From assembly GCA_037127315.1 (NCBI GenBank), contig JBBBDQ010001124.1, positions 405,501-469,500 on the forward strand: DNA of 64,000 bases, written 5' to 3'. Below are positions 19,240-28,640 of the stretch, piece by piece. The notes beneath the pieces are model-generated. The model searched no databases. It saw only the letters and a list, made by a program, of their open reading frames with translations, and was not told the DNA's origin. This DNA is from Ascarosepion bandense. Its lineage: Eukaryota; Mollusca; Cephalopoda; Sepiida; Sepiidae. Every line of letters starts with the position of its first letter. Positions within the stretch are counted from its first letter, which is position 1. Made by a program: the position numbers and the translations under genes.

Positions 19240-22200
19240 GACACAAACGAACTCTCTTTTTTCCAGAGCCGCCGCTAGTCGCCCTTTCATGTTCACACTC
19301 CCCCCTGGTCTCAAGACCACACATGTGGCAAGGCGGACGTGGCCGCTTGTTGCGGGCACTCCTACGAAGGGGGATTGTCTGGATTTCTTCATCTGAGCTC
19401 TCAGAAGTGGCATCGGAATTATCGGCAACAGCGTCGGGGTTCGCAGTCGGACCATCAGACTCGCGGGGCGTAGGTCGAATCCACAGTTCGTCATTGGATG
19501 ATTCACCACTGCCGCTACTTGTCAACGAATTCGTATTCAGGGCGGGCCGAATGTCCCTCACATGGCGTGGAGTACCATCAACCAGCACGGCCTGCTCACT
19601 GACGATGCCGGTGATTCGTCCCCTTCGAAAACTGGTGGTGCACCGGCTATTGGGAGGCTTCACCCAGACGGTGTCCCCTAATTCATACGGCCCTCTTGTT
19701 CCCCGCCGATCAGGCAGACGCGCGTCAATGCCCTTGATGCGCACTCGGTAGCGATGGATCGCATTGGCGGGTGCGCTCACAGCAGTCACAGCATCCCTCG
19801 GTGTTGCATTATATCTATAGACCGCTTCTGCAATAGTGCACGCCTTCCTGGCCGCGGTCCTCTTCACGCTTCGGTGGCACCGCTCTGCTATGCCGTTGCC
19901 ACTCGGCACATATGCACATCGGTGTCTGAGCCTGATCCCCCACTCGTCTACAAAACGCCTAAATTCTACGCTGCAGAAGGCAGTATCGTTGTCCGTGAGG
20001 ATCTCTTCAGGCGGCCCCCTTTCGTAAAATATGGATTCCAATTCACGGATGACACTGGAGGAGTCCTGGCGTGCCAACGGGCGCCAGATCGCAAACCTCG
20101 TCGGTCCGCAATCTATCAGTGTGAGGAAGTGCTGGCTGCCATAATGGGTTATGTCCATACCCAGTCGGCTCCAAGTCATGTCTGTTCCCAGCCGACCCCT
20201 CCGCCATCTCGCTGGGGCGGGGTCGATTGACTGGCATGTTTGGCATTCCTTGACCACCGCTCTCACTGCACTTTTTGACACTGACGGATTGGTCAATTGT
20301 ACAAAATAGCATGTCCGTCTCACTCCGGGGTGCCCACTGATGTGGTGTATTTCCCTGATTTTGTCTGCCGCCTCCACAGAGGCAGCACATAGTAACGGTA
20401 CTGGCCCAGCTTCTTTCTTCACGGCATCAATCCATCTCTGAGGCACCCGAGTGAGCCTATCAGCGAGGTTGCAGTTTGAGGTGACAAGTACCACATCCAC
20501 AGACAGATTGTACTCTGTTACTAGCTTTCTTATGGTCTCCAACCTCCGTCTGATCAGCATCTCGCTGGCCGCCTTGGTGCGCACCCTGGCCTTACCTGTC
20601 AGTGTGTTTGATATCCAGTGGTACACGCACAGCGAATCTGTGTGTATGTGTAATTTCTTGACTTTCCACTGGAGTGCCAGGTTAATGCCTTTCGTCACCG
20701 CATCGAGCTCTGCCAGGTTGATGTGAGCAGCGTCATTCGTCGGTCGCAGCCAGCAGGCGTCCTCAATCGCAGCTCCGTTCTCCTCAAGCAGCACACCAAT
20801 CGCCACAGAGCTCGCATCCACCCACACGCTCAATTCGTCTCCCTGCACACACCAGTCTCCCTTTGCGGGGTCATCCTGCTTTACCCTTGCGATGGTCTCC
20901 TTCTCCATGCGAACCAACAGATCGTCCGTCGTTTCATCATCCCAGTCTTTGGTGACTGCGCTTGCCCTCCTTTTTATGGTGCCTGTTGCTACACGAGTCC
21001 ATCCACACACTGGTAGGTGCCCCACAAGTTTTCCACACAGGGAGAAGACCACTCGTCTCGTGAAGACTTCGGGTACTTCAGGAACTGCAGTTCCGCGCCC
21101 CCACTTCAAGGTCCCCCGCTCCTTTCGAACTTTCAGGCCCAAGACACGGGCGCCATCCTCCAAATGTTCCGGGTCCTTGCAAATCAGGCCAAACTCGGCC
21201 AGTTTGGTCCTTACGCGTGATGATGATACAACGTCTTCGTTCACGTATATGTCATCAAGGTACGTCGATGTCCCCTCTTTCATGGTTTCTTGCTGTGACA
21301 ACACAGCGTTGACTATGGTCTTCATTATTTGGGGTGCCACGTTCAGCCCGAAGCCCAGTCTGGTAAGGCAGTACCTTCTGCCGGCAAACACCACCGTCTG
21401 AAACGGCCACATCGTTTCGCTGACCCGGACCTGCAGATACGCTTTTCTTAGATCCAGCAGGGACACATTGGAACCCTGCTGGCGCCATTCTCGTAGCTTG
21501 CTGGCGCAAACATCAGCATCTGCCGTAAATGCATCAACATGCGCATTTAGTTCGCGGTAGTCCATCACTGGCCTCACTTTTGCTTTGTTGTGCTGAGTAA
21601 CCGCCATCAGCGGGATCAAACCTTTGGGAGGTCCAAGTTTCTCATAGGGGTAAGGAATTAACCAGCCATCCTTGATCCATTCACGAAGCTCCTCTTCGTA
21701 TGCAGGCCTTATTTGGTCGGGCACATGGTACTCGGCTACTTCGTTCCGCAATTTTGCTGGCTCCTGATTTCCCGACCACTTCCATGAGGCGGTCCAAGCC
21801 TTCTGGTGCTGGTCAAATTCGACACTAAAGTCTGGCTGGTCGATCCTCAGCGCTGCGCACACTGGGGTCCTCTCTTGAAACTGCACTTCCCCCGTCTGCG
21901 TTATGTGAACACCACCTAGGGCTCTGATGGCATCATAGCCTAGAAGCAGGTCAAAGTTCAGTGGTTTTTTGAGCGCTACTAGCGCCTCGACGTTGGCCGA
22001 GTTTCCTGTTCTTGTACGGATGTTTATCGCACCCACCCCGCAACATGTCCGCGATTCTCCACTGATGGTGGTTACCCTGACACCCTTCTCCTTCCAAGTG
22101 TGGCAGAGGTCTACGAACACTATGGTGCGGGAGCACCCGGAGTCGAGGAGTGCTGAGCACAATGTCTCGTTGACATAGACCTGAATGATCGGAAGCGCCT

Positions 22201-22264
22201 CTAATTTCTGCTTTGGGGAAAGGTCGACGCCGGCACCTTGTCCCCGGCCCCGTTTCCCGCACAA
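19199..22264 (-). CDS. pol: Gypsy pol polyprotein (PR-RT-RNase H-integrase)
   Basis: An uninterrupted 1021-codon frame from the first methionine; translation probably starts in gag by -1 frameshifting, not at this Met. Aspartic protease: LLDSG at residues 39-43, and LLGYD at 107-111. RT about 185-400: RPVMDYRELN, LLDLRKAY with catalytic Asp271, and YLDD at 335-338. RNase H about 478-610 with Asp483, Glu519, Asp543 and Asp602. Integrase: H641-x3-H645 and C674-x2-C677 zinc finger, then catalytic Asp704, Asp758 and Glu794 with the canonical 35-residue D-E spacing. The C terminus (after about 960) adds CHMCGL and CLACRAVIC, an extra cysteine-rich tail. All catalytic residues are present, so this looks recently active. 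It lies directly 3' of gag and overlaps it by 64 nt. Confidence 0.95.
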   Translation of the reverse strand: MCGKRGRGQGAGVDLSPKQKLEALPIIQVYVNETLCSALLDSGCSRTIVFVDLCHTWKEKGVRVTTISGESRTCCGVGAINIRTRTGNSANVEALVALKKPLNFDLLLGYDAIRALGGVHITQTGEVQFQERTPVCAALRIDQPDFSVEFDQHQKAWTASWKWSGNQEPAKLRNEVAEYHVPDQIRPAYEEELREWIKDGWLIPYPYEKLGPPKGLIPLMAVTQHNKAKVRPVMDYRELNAHVDAFTADADVCASKLREWRQQGSNVSLLDLRKAYLQVRVSETMWPFQTVVFAGRRYCLTRLGFGLNVAPQIMKTIVNAVLSQQETMKEGTSTYLDDIYVNEDVVSSSRVRTKLAEFGLICKDPEHLEDGARVLGLKVRKERGTLKWGRGTAVPEVPEVFTRRVVFSLCGKLVGHLPVCGWTRVATGTIKRRASAVTKDWDDETTDDLLVRMEKETIARVKQDDPAKGDWCVQGDELSVWVDASSVAIGVLLEENGAAIEDACWLRPTNDAAHINLAELDAVTKGINLALQWKVKKLHIHTDSLCVYHWISNTLTGKARVRTKAASEMLIRRRLETIRKLVTEYNLSVDVVLVTSNCNLADRLTRVPQRWIDAVKKEAGPVPLLCAASVEAADKIREIHHISGHPGVRRTCYFVQLTNPSVSKSAVRAVVKECQTCQSIDPAPARWRRGRLGTDMTWSRLGMDITHYGSQHFLTLIDCGPTRFAIWRPLARQDSSSVIRELESIFYERGPPEEILTDNDTAFCSVEFRRFVDEWGIRLRHRCAYVPSGNGIAERCHRSVKRTAARKACTIAEAVYRYNATPRDAVTAVSAPANAIHRYRVRIKGIDARLPDRRGTRGPYELGDTVWVKPPNSRCTTSFRRGRITGIVSEQAVLVDGTPRHVRDIRPALNTNSLTSSGSGESSNDELWIRPTPRESDGPTANPDAVADNSDATSESSDEEIQTIPLRRSARNKRPRPPCHMCGLETRGECEHERATSGGSGKKRVRLCLACRAVICSKERK

Positions 22265-22944
22265 TCCCGGGCCATATGTCCGGTTTCATTACACCGGTAG
22301 CAGCGAACAGCTGTCGGTCGCCGTCTGCAGTTCCTTGCAATGTGGCCCTGGCCATCGCACCTATAACACACGACCCCACCACGCGGGCTAAGGCCCTGAG
22401 ACGGTTTATCATCACTCGGTGTGGATTGTGCAGCGGCGATTACCGGATCTCTCAGCTCGGAATTATCCTTCATCACGGTTCTGGCTCGGTCCACCAGGTC
22501 ATTAAGGGGCAACGAGGTTATGTTTGAGCTCGCCCGCAGGAGCTGTTTTGCTCCGGTTGGGAGCCCCGCCAGAAATTTATATGCCAAGGCCCGCTCGGGC
22601 AGCCCACCGAACAACACCGTCAACTTCGTCAGCTCGGCCAAATATACGTCCACAGTTTCGCCAGGATGTAATTGTCTTGCCTCAAATTGCTCCCAGGCAG
22701 TGGCGGGGTCGATAGCAAACGCTTTGTATAGGGCTGCCTTGATCCTCTCATAATTCTGTTTTTCCTCAGCACTGAGCTGTTGATACACAGCGAAAGCCCC
22801 ACCGGACAAACGCAGAGGAATCACATGTTCAATGTTTTTGACACCAGACAAGAGACAATGCAGTTCCACTTTTTCCACCCAGTCAAGTACTGGGGTCGAG
22901 CCACTGAACTCTGGAATCAATTTCAGGTCGAACCTGTCCTCCAT
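22201..22944 (-). CDS. gag: Gypsy gag (capsid and nucleocapsid)
   Basis: 247 residues. Residues 1-170 are an alpha-helical capsid-like region with the Ty3/gypsy-type gag pattern (PEFSGSTP, ATAWEQFEAR, LAYKFLAGLP). The C-terminal part has two CCHC zinc knuckles, CYRCDGQGHIARNC and CYRCNETGHMARDC, for RNA packaging. The stop (TAG) comes 64 nt into pol. The Met start lies only 15 nt from the edge of the 380-bp repeat and begins MEDRFDLKLIPEF, plausible as a native N terminus. Gag forms the virus-like particle in the cytoplasm. A matching PBS next to the repeat is not visible. Confidence 0.93.
   Translation of the reverse strand: MEDRFDLKLIPEFSGSTPVLDWVEKVELHCLLSGVKNIEHVIPLRLSGGAFAVYQQLSAEEKQNYERIKAALYKAFAIDPATAWEQFEARQLHPGETVDVYLAELTKLTVLFGGLPERALAYKFLAGLPTGAKQLLRASSNITSLPLNDLVDRARTVMKDNSELRDPVIAAAQSTPSDDKPSQGLSPRGGVVCYRCDGQGHIARNCRRRPTAVRCYRCNETGHMARDCAGNGAGDKVPASTFPQSRN
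22215..22258 (-). promoter_or_regulatory. -1 ribosomal frameshift signal between gag and pol
   Basis: On the minus strand the heptamer G GGA AAC (22258-22252) lies in the correct gag phase (GCG GGA AAC). Slippage by -1 gives GGG AAA C, exactly the start of the pol reading (CGKRG). A 6-nt spacer (ggggcc) follows, then a stem: GGGGACAAGGT (22245-22235) pairs with ACCTTTCCCC (22224-22215) with one bulged C and a 10-nt loop. Heptamer, spacer and stem match established -1 frameshift elements. Confidence 0.85.
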
Positions 22945-22959
22945 TATGCCGAAATAGCT

Positions 22960-23339
22960 TGTTGCACACTTTCTTCTAGTGAGTGCAGAACCAGGGATCG
23001 AACCGCAGACCGTTGGATTTCAATTCAACGCTCTCCCAGGTGGCTTCTTGCTACGCCTCTTCCTCTTCCTACTCCACTTTCCTCCTTCCACCTTTTCACT
23101 GCATCTCTCTGCGTCAGCTTCTCGCCAAGAAATTGACGCCACTCCTCTTGAGTGAACTTGGTCGGTCAGTTTTATAATCCATTTCTCTACCCATAATCCA
23201 TTTCCTCAGTCTATAAAAATTCCACTCGAGGGCCTCCTCTCTTTTTTCCTTTAGAATGAGCTGAAGGTGGATTATTAAGACAGCGGTGAGTATTATTATT
23301 ATTTTCTTTCTTTGGAACAGATTACTGCTCTGCACGCCA
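22960..23339 (-). repeat. 380-bp direct repeat, upstream copy (LTR-like)
   Basis: Twin of 18860-19239, here between the 71-bp LTR remnant and gag. It carries a displaced copy of the pol C-terminal codons and the tRNA-like segment with B box at 22994-23004. Near-identity to its twin means they were made or homogenised recently, as expected of LTRs. However, no primer-binding site follows its end. Confidence 0.9.
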
Positions 23340-23410
23340 TCCTTTCAACGACCGGAAACACCCTCGCTTGCATCAGCCTTCCTCGGGTGGGGCCAGATTG
23401 TTATATTACA
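23340..23410 (-). mobile_element. 5' LTR remnant, 71 bp
   Basis: Identical to the last 71 bp of the 3' LTR (17328-17398), including the TGTAATATAAC terminus on the minus strand. The rest of the LTR (about 345 bp) is missing and replaced by the 380-bp repeat. Confidence 0.85.
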
Positions 23411-23470
23411 CCTGCTGAGGTGTTGATATGCCATAAAACAAAAAAACAACCAACCAAAAAAATCAATTCA
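23411..23470 (+). mobile_element. Right-hand remainder of the interrupted 5S-SINE
   Basis: CCTG target copy (23411-23414), then gtgttgatatgccataaaac and (aacc)n, the same tail seen at 59605-59645. Together with 16522-16981 it frames the retroelement insertion. Confidence 0.7.
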
Positions 23471-23522
23471 GTGTTATGAGTATTTCTAGACAACCTAATA
23501 TTTTAGAGATTGTAGTACAACA

Positions 23523-24082
23523 TGATCCGAAGGCGAATTGGCATGGCGAAGGAAGCATTCCAGAAGTTGATTAAGGTATTAAGAAACAGGAGAATTTTGC
23601 TAGAAACTAGGAAGAAAGTACTGGATTGCTACATGCTGTTGGTCCTTCAATATGGCAATGAATGCTAGACAATATCATCAAAGATGAAAGAAAAACTTGA
23701 AGCAGCTGAAATGTGGTTCTACAGAAGGATGCTGCGAATCTCATGGATCAAGCATGTGAGCAATGATGAGGTTTTGGAAAGAATGGAAATAAAATGGAAA
23801 TTAATATTGAACATCAGGAAGAGACAGCTGAAGTTCCTGGGACATGCAATGAGAAAGGAGGGCTTGGAGAATTTGATACTAACAGGCCAGATAGAGGGAA
23901 AAAGAGAGAGGGGGAAAGCGACGGATAACATGTTTGAAGGACCTAATTAGGTGGACGATGGAACAAGGATTGCATGGTGTAACAGGAGAAGGCGTACTCA
24001 TAGCCACCAGAGATAGGGAAACGTCGAAGGCCATGATTGCCTACGTCCTGAAGGGACAGGGCACATAGAAGAAGAAGTACAA
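23523..24082 (+). pseudogene. LINE A 3' fragment
   Basis: Starts inside the RT thumb (IRRRIGM-like codons) and includes KRVLDCY-like, an SNDEVLERMEIKWKL block, FLGHAMRKEGLENLILTGQ and the C-terminal region, ending in a gaagaagaa tail near 24075. Stops at about 23668 and 23948 break it. It is 5'-truncated. Confidence 0.85.
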
Positions 24083-24164
24083 CATGACACATAATTTTGA
24101 TCTTGACCAGAAAAAAAGCAAAAAGAAAATAATCCAACAGTGGAATTTTGGAGCCTTAAACCTA

Positions 24165-24435
24165 ATTACTCTTTATTTTTATTTAATTTTACTTACCTGG
24201 GTAGTTTCATCAAACCCGAGGGTGGCACAAAAGAGGAGATTCAAAGAAGACTGGGCAAAACCAGCAGTGTGTTTAAGGAAATGAACAAAATTTGGAGATC
24301 AAAACAAGACAGCACCAACACCAAGCTCAAGCTATGCCAGAGCTGTGTTGTATTTACTCTCCTCCACAGATCTGAGTGCTGGAGAATGACTAAGGCAGAT
24401 CTTGACAAACTTCGATTCTTCGATCCTTTGATCTC
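24165..24435 (+). pseudogene. Second RTE/CR1-type LINE fragment, RT thumb
   Basis: Encodes GSFIKPEGGTKEEIQRRLGK, SVFKEMNKIW, NTKLKLCQSCV and a SECWRMTKADLDKL block, a conserved non-LTR RT segment distinct from LINE A and LINE B. One frame is open to 24544, but the RT core is missing. Confidence 0.75.
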
Positions 24436-24778
24436 AAGACAGAAAAAAATAATGCCTAACCTACATAGTATGGAAGAACACAATTTAGGAGAGATAACAA
24501 AATTTATTAATAGCTACAAAGGACAGGAAATTGTGGAGACATGATTGCCTGTGTTGTTCATGTCGAGGAGATCATTTATGAAAAATAAGGAAGAGCGTCA
24601 GGCCTAGGATAGAGCCCTGAGGGACACCAGCTTTTGTACAGTAGGATGATCCTTTATCTGACACCCCCTGTAACTGGTTCGTCTTTCTCTTTACTCTCCT
24701 CCTATCTAATCTTTTACTCTTAAGTAGTCCCCTGCGCATCAGTGATGTTACCACCTGGCATGGGGTGAAATGATTAAT
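24436..24778 (+). pseudogene. LINE B with 5' inversion, copy 1
   Basis: The minus strand of about 24540-24655 encodes the RT motif GVPQGSILGLTLFLIF. At about 24655 the sequence switches to the plus-strand LINE B 3' end (tgacaccccctgtaactgg, cgcatcagtgatgttacc, ggggtgaaatgatt). An inverted 5' piece joined to a forward 3' end is the product expected from twin priming. Nearly identical to 25184-25545. Confidence 0.65.
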
Positions 24779-24954
24779 AAAAAAAGAAAAAAATTAAGTA
24801 TTTACAATAATTGGGTTTTCACATGTCTTCCATTATATATTTTTTCCAATTATAATTTTTGTACTTTAGTTCTTTACAGTATACCTTCCTAATATGGTAA
24901 ACATTTTTGAACAGTCTACTATTGTCCTAAAAATATTAGTGTATTATAGAATAG

Positions 24955-25183
24955 CATCAGTCCTCTTCTATGGCAGTGAATACTGGACAATCTCCTCACA
25001 GATGTGAAGCAATAGAAATGCGAATCTACAGAAGGATGCTGAGAATACTTTGAATCAAACATAAGTTATGATGTAGTTTTAGAGAAAACAAAAGGACGCT
25101 AACACTTAACACCAGGAAGCAATAGTTGAAATTTCTAGGGCACATAATGAGGAAAGAGGGTTTGGAAAATTTGATTCTCTCAT
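24955..25183 (+). pseudogene. LINE A fragment
   Basis: Reads tatggcagtgaatactggac, gaatctacagaaggatgctg, and a degenerate MRKEGLENLIL block to 25180. Lies between the two LINE B copies. Confidence 0.65.
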
Positions 25184-25545
25184 GACAGAAAAAAAATAAT
25201 GCCTAACCTACATAGTATGCTTAAGTAAATGGATGGAAGAACACAATTTAGGAGAGATAACAAAATTTATTAATAGCTACAAATGACAGGAAATTGTGGA
25301 GTAATGATTGCCTGTGTTGTTCATGTCGAGGAGATCATTTATGAAAAATAAGGAAGAGCGTCGGGCCTAGGATAGAGCCCTGAGGGACACCAGCTTTTGT
25401 ACAGTAGGATGATCCTTTCTCTGACACCCCCTGTAACTGGTTCGTCTTTCTCTTTACTCTCCTCCTATCTAATCTTTTACTCTTATGTAGCCCCTTGCAC
25501 ATCAGTGATGTTACCACCTTGCATGGGGTGAAATGGTTAAAAAAC
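25184..25545 (+). pseudogene. LINE B with 5' inversion, copy 2
   Basis: Same inversion junction as 24436-24778 (minus-strand GVPQGSILGPTLFLIF, then plus-strand LINE B tail). It has a 13-bp insertion near 25225 (gcttaagtaaatg) and a few substitutions. The shared junction shows the two copies derive from one insertion. Confidence 0.65.
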
Positions 25546-25594
25546 CCAAAAAAACTAGAATTCAAGCATGGTTGTCTAGCTTCTCATTCCAAAC

Positions 25595-26370
25595 TGCCAT
25601 CTATTACAGTACCCACACATTCACTGTCTAGTCTGCTGATTTTGCTATGTATCTAGAGATCTGGACAAAATTCAAAGAAGAATCATTAACGTTATTGGTC
25701 CTGAGAGAGTGTCTCTCTTTTAATCTCTTTGCCACTGTCACAATCTAGCTTTCCTGTGGCATTTCTATAAATATTTTTATGGTAATTGTTCTGATGATTA
25801 TTCCTCATTAGTACCTCGGCTTCATGAACTTAAGTGCATTACTAGGTTGGCAACTAGGTCTCATAATTTCAATGTTGAAATTGCTTGTTGTAACCATAAT
25901 TTCTATGCTAAGCATTTCTTTTCTCACATTTCTTACTTGTGGAGCTCTCTTCCAGCTTTCTCCTTTCCTATCAACTATGATCTTTGATATATCTCAAAAA
26001 GGGATATATATAATATTCAAAGTAGCAAAGTGGTTGTTGCAAATGTAACTGGTAGGACAATCTAGCAAGTAGCCGTAATGGACTGGTACTCATCGTATGC
26101 AGTATGCTTAGGCGTAGGCTTATGCAATAGTCAATAGGTGTTTCAGTAGATGTAGTCTGTATTTATGACTGACACCAGCCAATCTTATTATTGTGAAGGG
26201 GAACCAAGGTGTATGCATATTCATTACATCAATCTTCTACGAATTAAATGCAATATCAGTCATCATTTTCTGTCTCTTTGAATCTTGTTCGATTATTGTC
26301 CTCTTTGTTTATTTCACTTTGTGTAACCCCTTGCATCCTTTTATTGCCTTGCTTGGGGGTGAAACATTCT
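25595..26370 (+). pseudogene. LINE B 3' third, old copy
   Basis: Degenerate coding for the LINE B C-terminal region: a LDKIQRRI-like block near 25655, then SFLTFLTCGALFQL-like residues (matching SFFSHTSRLWNS elsewhere), ending with ttgtgtaaccccttgca and gccttgcttgggggtgaaac at about 26310-26360. An intervening stretch 25985-26300 is not recognised. Confidence 0.6.
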
Positions 26371-27934
26371 CAAAAAGTCCAATACAATTAAAAGAAGTAC
26401 TGAAAATATAGCTGTTGTTATATATATATATTTTACAAGAATGGAGAAACTGATATTAAAACCCAGCAGTTTTGTCCACAATGCTTAACTTTAAATCATT
26501 TCATTGTCTGTTCTTCTACCTAGCTTGAAAACTACAGGCTAGTATATAGTCAAGAGGCACTACAAGATCTCTATTCCTGTAATGCCCAGCTCCCCCCACC
26601 TCTCAACTTAATCTTTTCAACTTTGCTCAAACTGCTATTCTCTTACTCATAAGTTCAGTTCTGTATTGATTTTCTGATGAATAACTGGAAGTCTGTCCAG
26701 AATGGTGGCTCAGTAGAAGAACACTGGAAAAGATACAATGAGATTAGAAGTTCAATGCCAATATCTCATCTTAGAGGGGTGAAAAGTGAACAGCTCAGTT
26801 GTTAAGGCATTGAGAAAGAGGTTGCACATTTTGTGGTTCAATGCTTATAAATCACTAGGGAGCTGATGGGTGGTAGCAATAGTTGTGGGATGAGTGCAGC
26901 ATCAGCCACAGCAGAAATCTGTGTTTATTGAGCCATCATAAATGGCATGTGTCAGGTGTAGAATTTGAACAAAGGCTGCGCAAGGAAGAGCCGTTTCCTG
27001 AGTGTGAACAAAAGCCATTGTCTTTGATTGATCTTCCTCTTCTTATGTAAAGATTTCCTATTGTTACCATATTCTTTGACTGTTGTTTTTCTAATTGCAT
27101 ACAATTTTATATATATTCACACACACACACACACACATGTATGCCCTGATTTTATATATATATTGATTTAATCTGAATTCAACTATGAACTGATGTATGA
27201 GTTAATTTTGTATTTTCTTTGTTTTTTGTAATTAAGTTTCTTATATTGTTCAGATTAAATTTTTAAAAAAATCTAAGTTAGTACAACCCTCCTCCCCCGC
27301 CCTTTTCATGGATCACATTATAATGGGGTCAAACACGTGTTTAAAAATTCAATTATAAATAGAAATATATCTGTAAAGAAAAGTATGATTAAAAACAAAT
27401 GAAAAACTTTTCTTTTCCTATGCTTAAGTCCGTCAGAGGAGGAAATGTGATGGTAAAGAAAATTTTTCCTTTTCTTTTTATGTGTACATACGTATGAGAG
27501 AGAGAGAGAGAGAAAGAGATGTAAGTGGAAAAAGTTTTCATATGATGCGTTTCATCCCTGAGGACTTCATCAATCACAAAAACTTTTTCCCACTTTGTCA
27601 CACATCTTCCTCCTAAACTGTTCTTGATGTATAAAAATGTATATACTGTTATCCCACACCCACCCACACACACACACACACACATATATATTGCTTGGTA
27701 AATTGAATGACAAAATGAAAAAAACCCTATGGGATGTGTTTTGTCCTTCAAAATGGCTACTTCAGATGAAATCATATTTTTATTAATAGGATCAAACATA
27801 TGTTTTTCGAGGGAATGAAATACAAGCAAACATCATATAGGATTTGTTTTTTCTCATTCGATTTATCTATCATTTGTCTGAGATATAGATTTTATATGTC
27901 ATATTTTTCCATGTACTTTTATATATCTATATAT
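26371..27934. other. No recognised gene; microsatellites
   Basis: Includes (CA)n at 27118-27137 and 27660-27683, (GA)n near 27495-27515 and AT-rich tracts. The 146-codon minus-strand frame near 27389-27829 is low-complexity and lacks a domain. Confidence 0.5.
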
Positions 27935-28210
27935 GAAATTATTTGTTTGAACATTATTTTTGATCGATACTCATATTTAAGTAGATATTTTGTTTATAAT
28001 CAAACAGTATATATATTTATTTCTCCCGACCTGATTATTTACAATAAATTTTTGTGAGGAAAATCCTGCCGAATGATACACATTTTTGTAACAAAAATTA
28101 TCATAAATAATCAGGCCAGTAAAAATAAATATATCAAATGTTTGCTTATAAAGAGAATATCTACTTAAATGCGAGTATCGATCAAAAATAATGTTCAAAC
28201 AAATAATTTC
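27935..28210. repeat. Fold-back repeat, about 120-bp inverted arms
   Basis: Arm 27935-28055 and arm 28091-28210 are inverted copies (gatcgatactcatattta against gcgagtatcgatc, and so on) around a 35-bp spacer with about 85-90% visible identity. No coding frame. A MITE or fold-back element is likely. The minus-strand open frame across the arms is incidental. Confidence 0.8.
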
Positions 28211-28449
28211 AAATTGTCGGTTATTTATAACCAAGTTCGTTAATCTTCATTAATTTCCATAACATGTTTACATTTGTTGACATGATGATACATTTCAGAG
28301 CAGATATGGTTATTACGATGAATCAAACATTGTGTTATATAGGCTTTATGTGACTTTGTTTAGACTGTTGGTCATTCATGGTCGAGAGGTATAAGACGCG
28401 CCAGATCAATTGGTGGCTTCACTATGTGGATAGGGGTTGCAGGTTTGAA

Positions 28450-28640
28450 TTCTGCCGAATGACACATTTTTGTAACAAAAATTTATCGTAAATAATCAGG
28501 CCAGTAGAAATAAATATATATACTGTTTGATTATAAACAGAATATCTACTGAAATACGAGTATCGATCAAAAATAATGTTTAAAAAATAATTTCAAATTA
28601 TCGGTTGTTTATAACCGATTTTGTTAATCTTTGTTAATCT
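28450..28640 (+). repeat. Direct repeat of the fold-back right arm
   Basis: Repeats 28065-28240 in the same orientation, including the flank tgccgaatgacacattttt and the downstream ggttgtttataacc. So the repeat unit exists both singly and as an inverted pair. Confidence 0.75.

Larger units (their letters stand above)
16982..23410 (-). mobile_element. Ty3/gypsy LTR retrotransposon (whole element)
   Basis: Minus-strand element with gag, pol, a possible third ORF, a polypurine tract and a 3' LTR, inserted in a 5S-SINE. The 4-bp direct repeat CCTG flanks it (16978-16981 and 23411-23414), and the outer termini are TG...CA. Domain order PR-RT-RNase H-integrase places it in Ty3/gypsy. The 5' LTR is only 71 bp against about 417 bp for the 3' LTR, and two 380-bp direct repeats flank gag-pol. 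It may therefore be one rearranged element or two nested elements. Confidence 0.7.

Noticed and set aside
19212..21401. Long plus-strand open frames opposite pol (for example 19212-19751, 19754-20230, 20892-21401)
   Set aside because: They are antisense shadows of the intact pol gene, which has all catalytic motifs on the minus strand; the shadows have none.
22994..23004. Functional tRNA gene at the B box in the 380-bp repeat
   Set aside because: I could not pair a complete acceptor stem or D stem; only the T-arm region is convincing.
22960..23339. Firm call of the 380-bp repeats as the true LTRs of gag-pol
   Set aside because: TG...CA ends and identity fit, but the lack of PBS and adjacent polypurine tract, no target duplication, and the outer 71-bp/CCTG frame argue against certainty; both models are kept open.
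27389..27829. 146-codon minus-strand ORF as a gene
   Set aside because: Crosses CA and GA microsatellites, with no motif.
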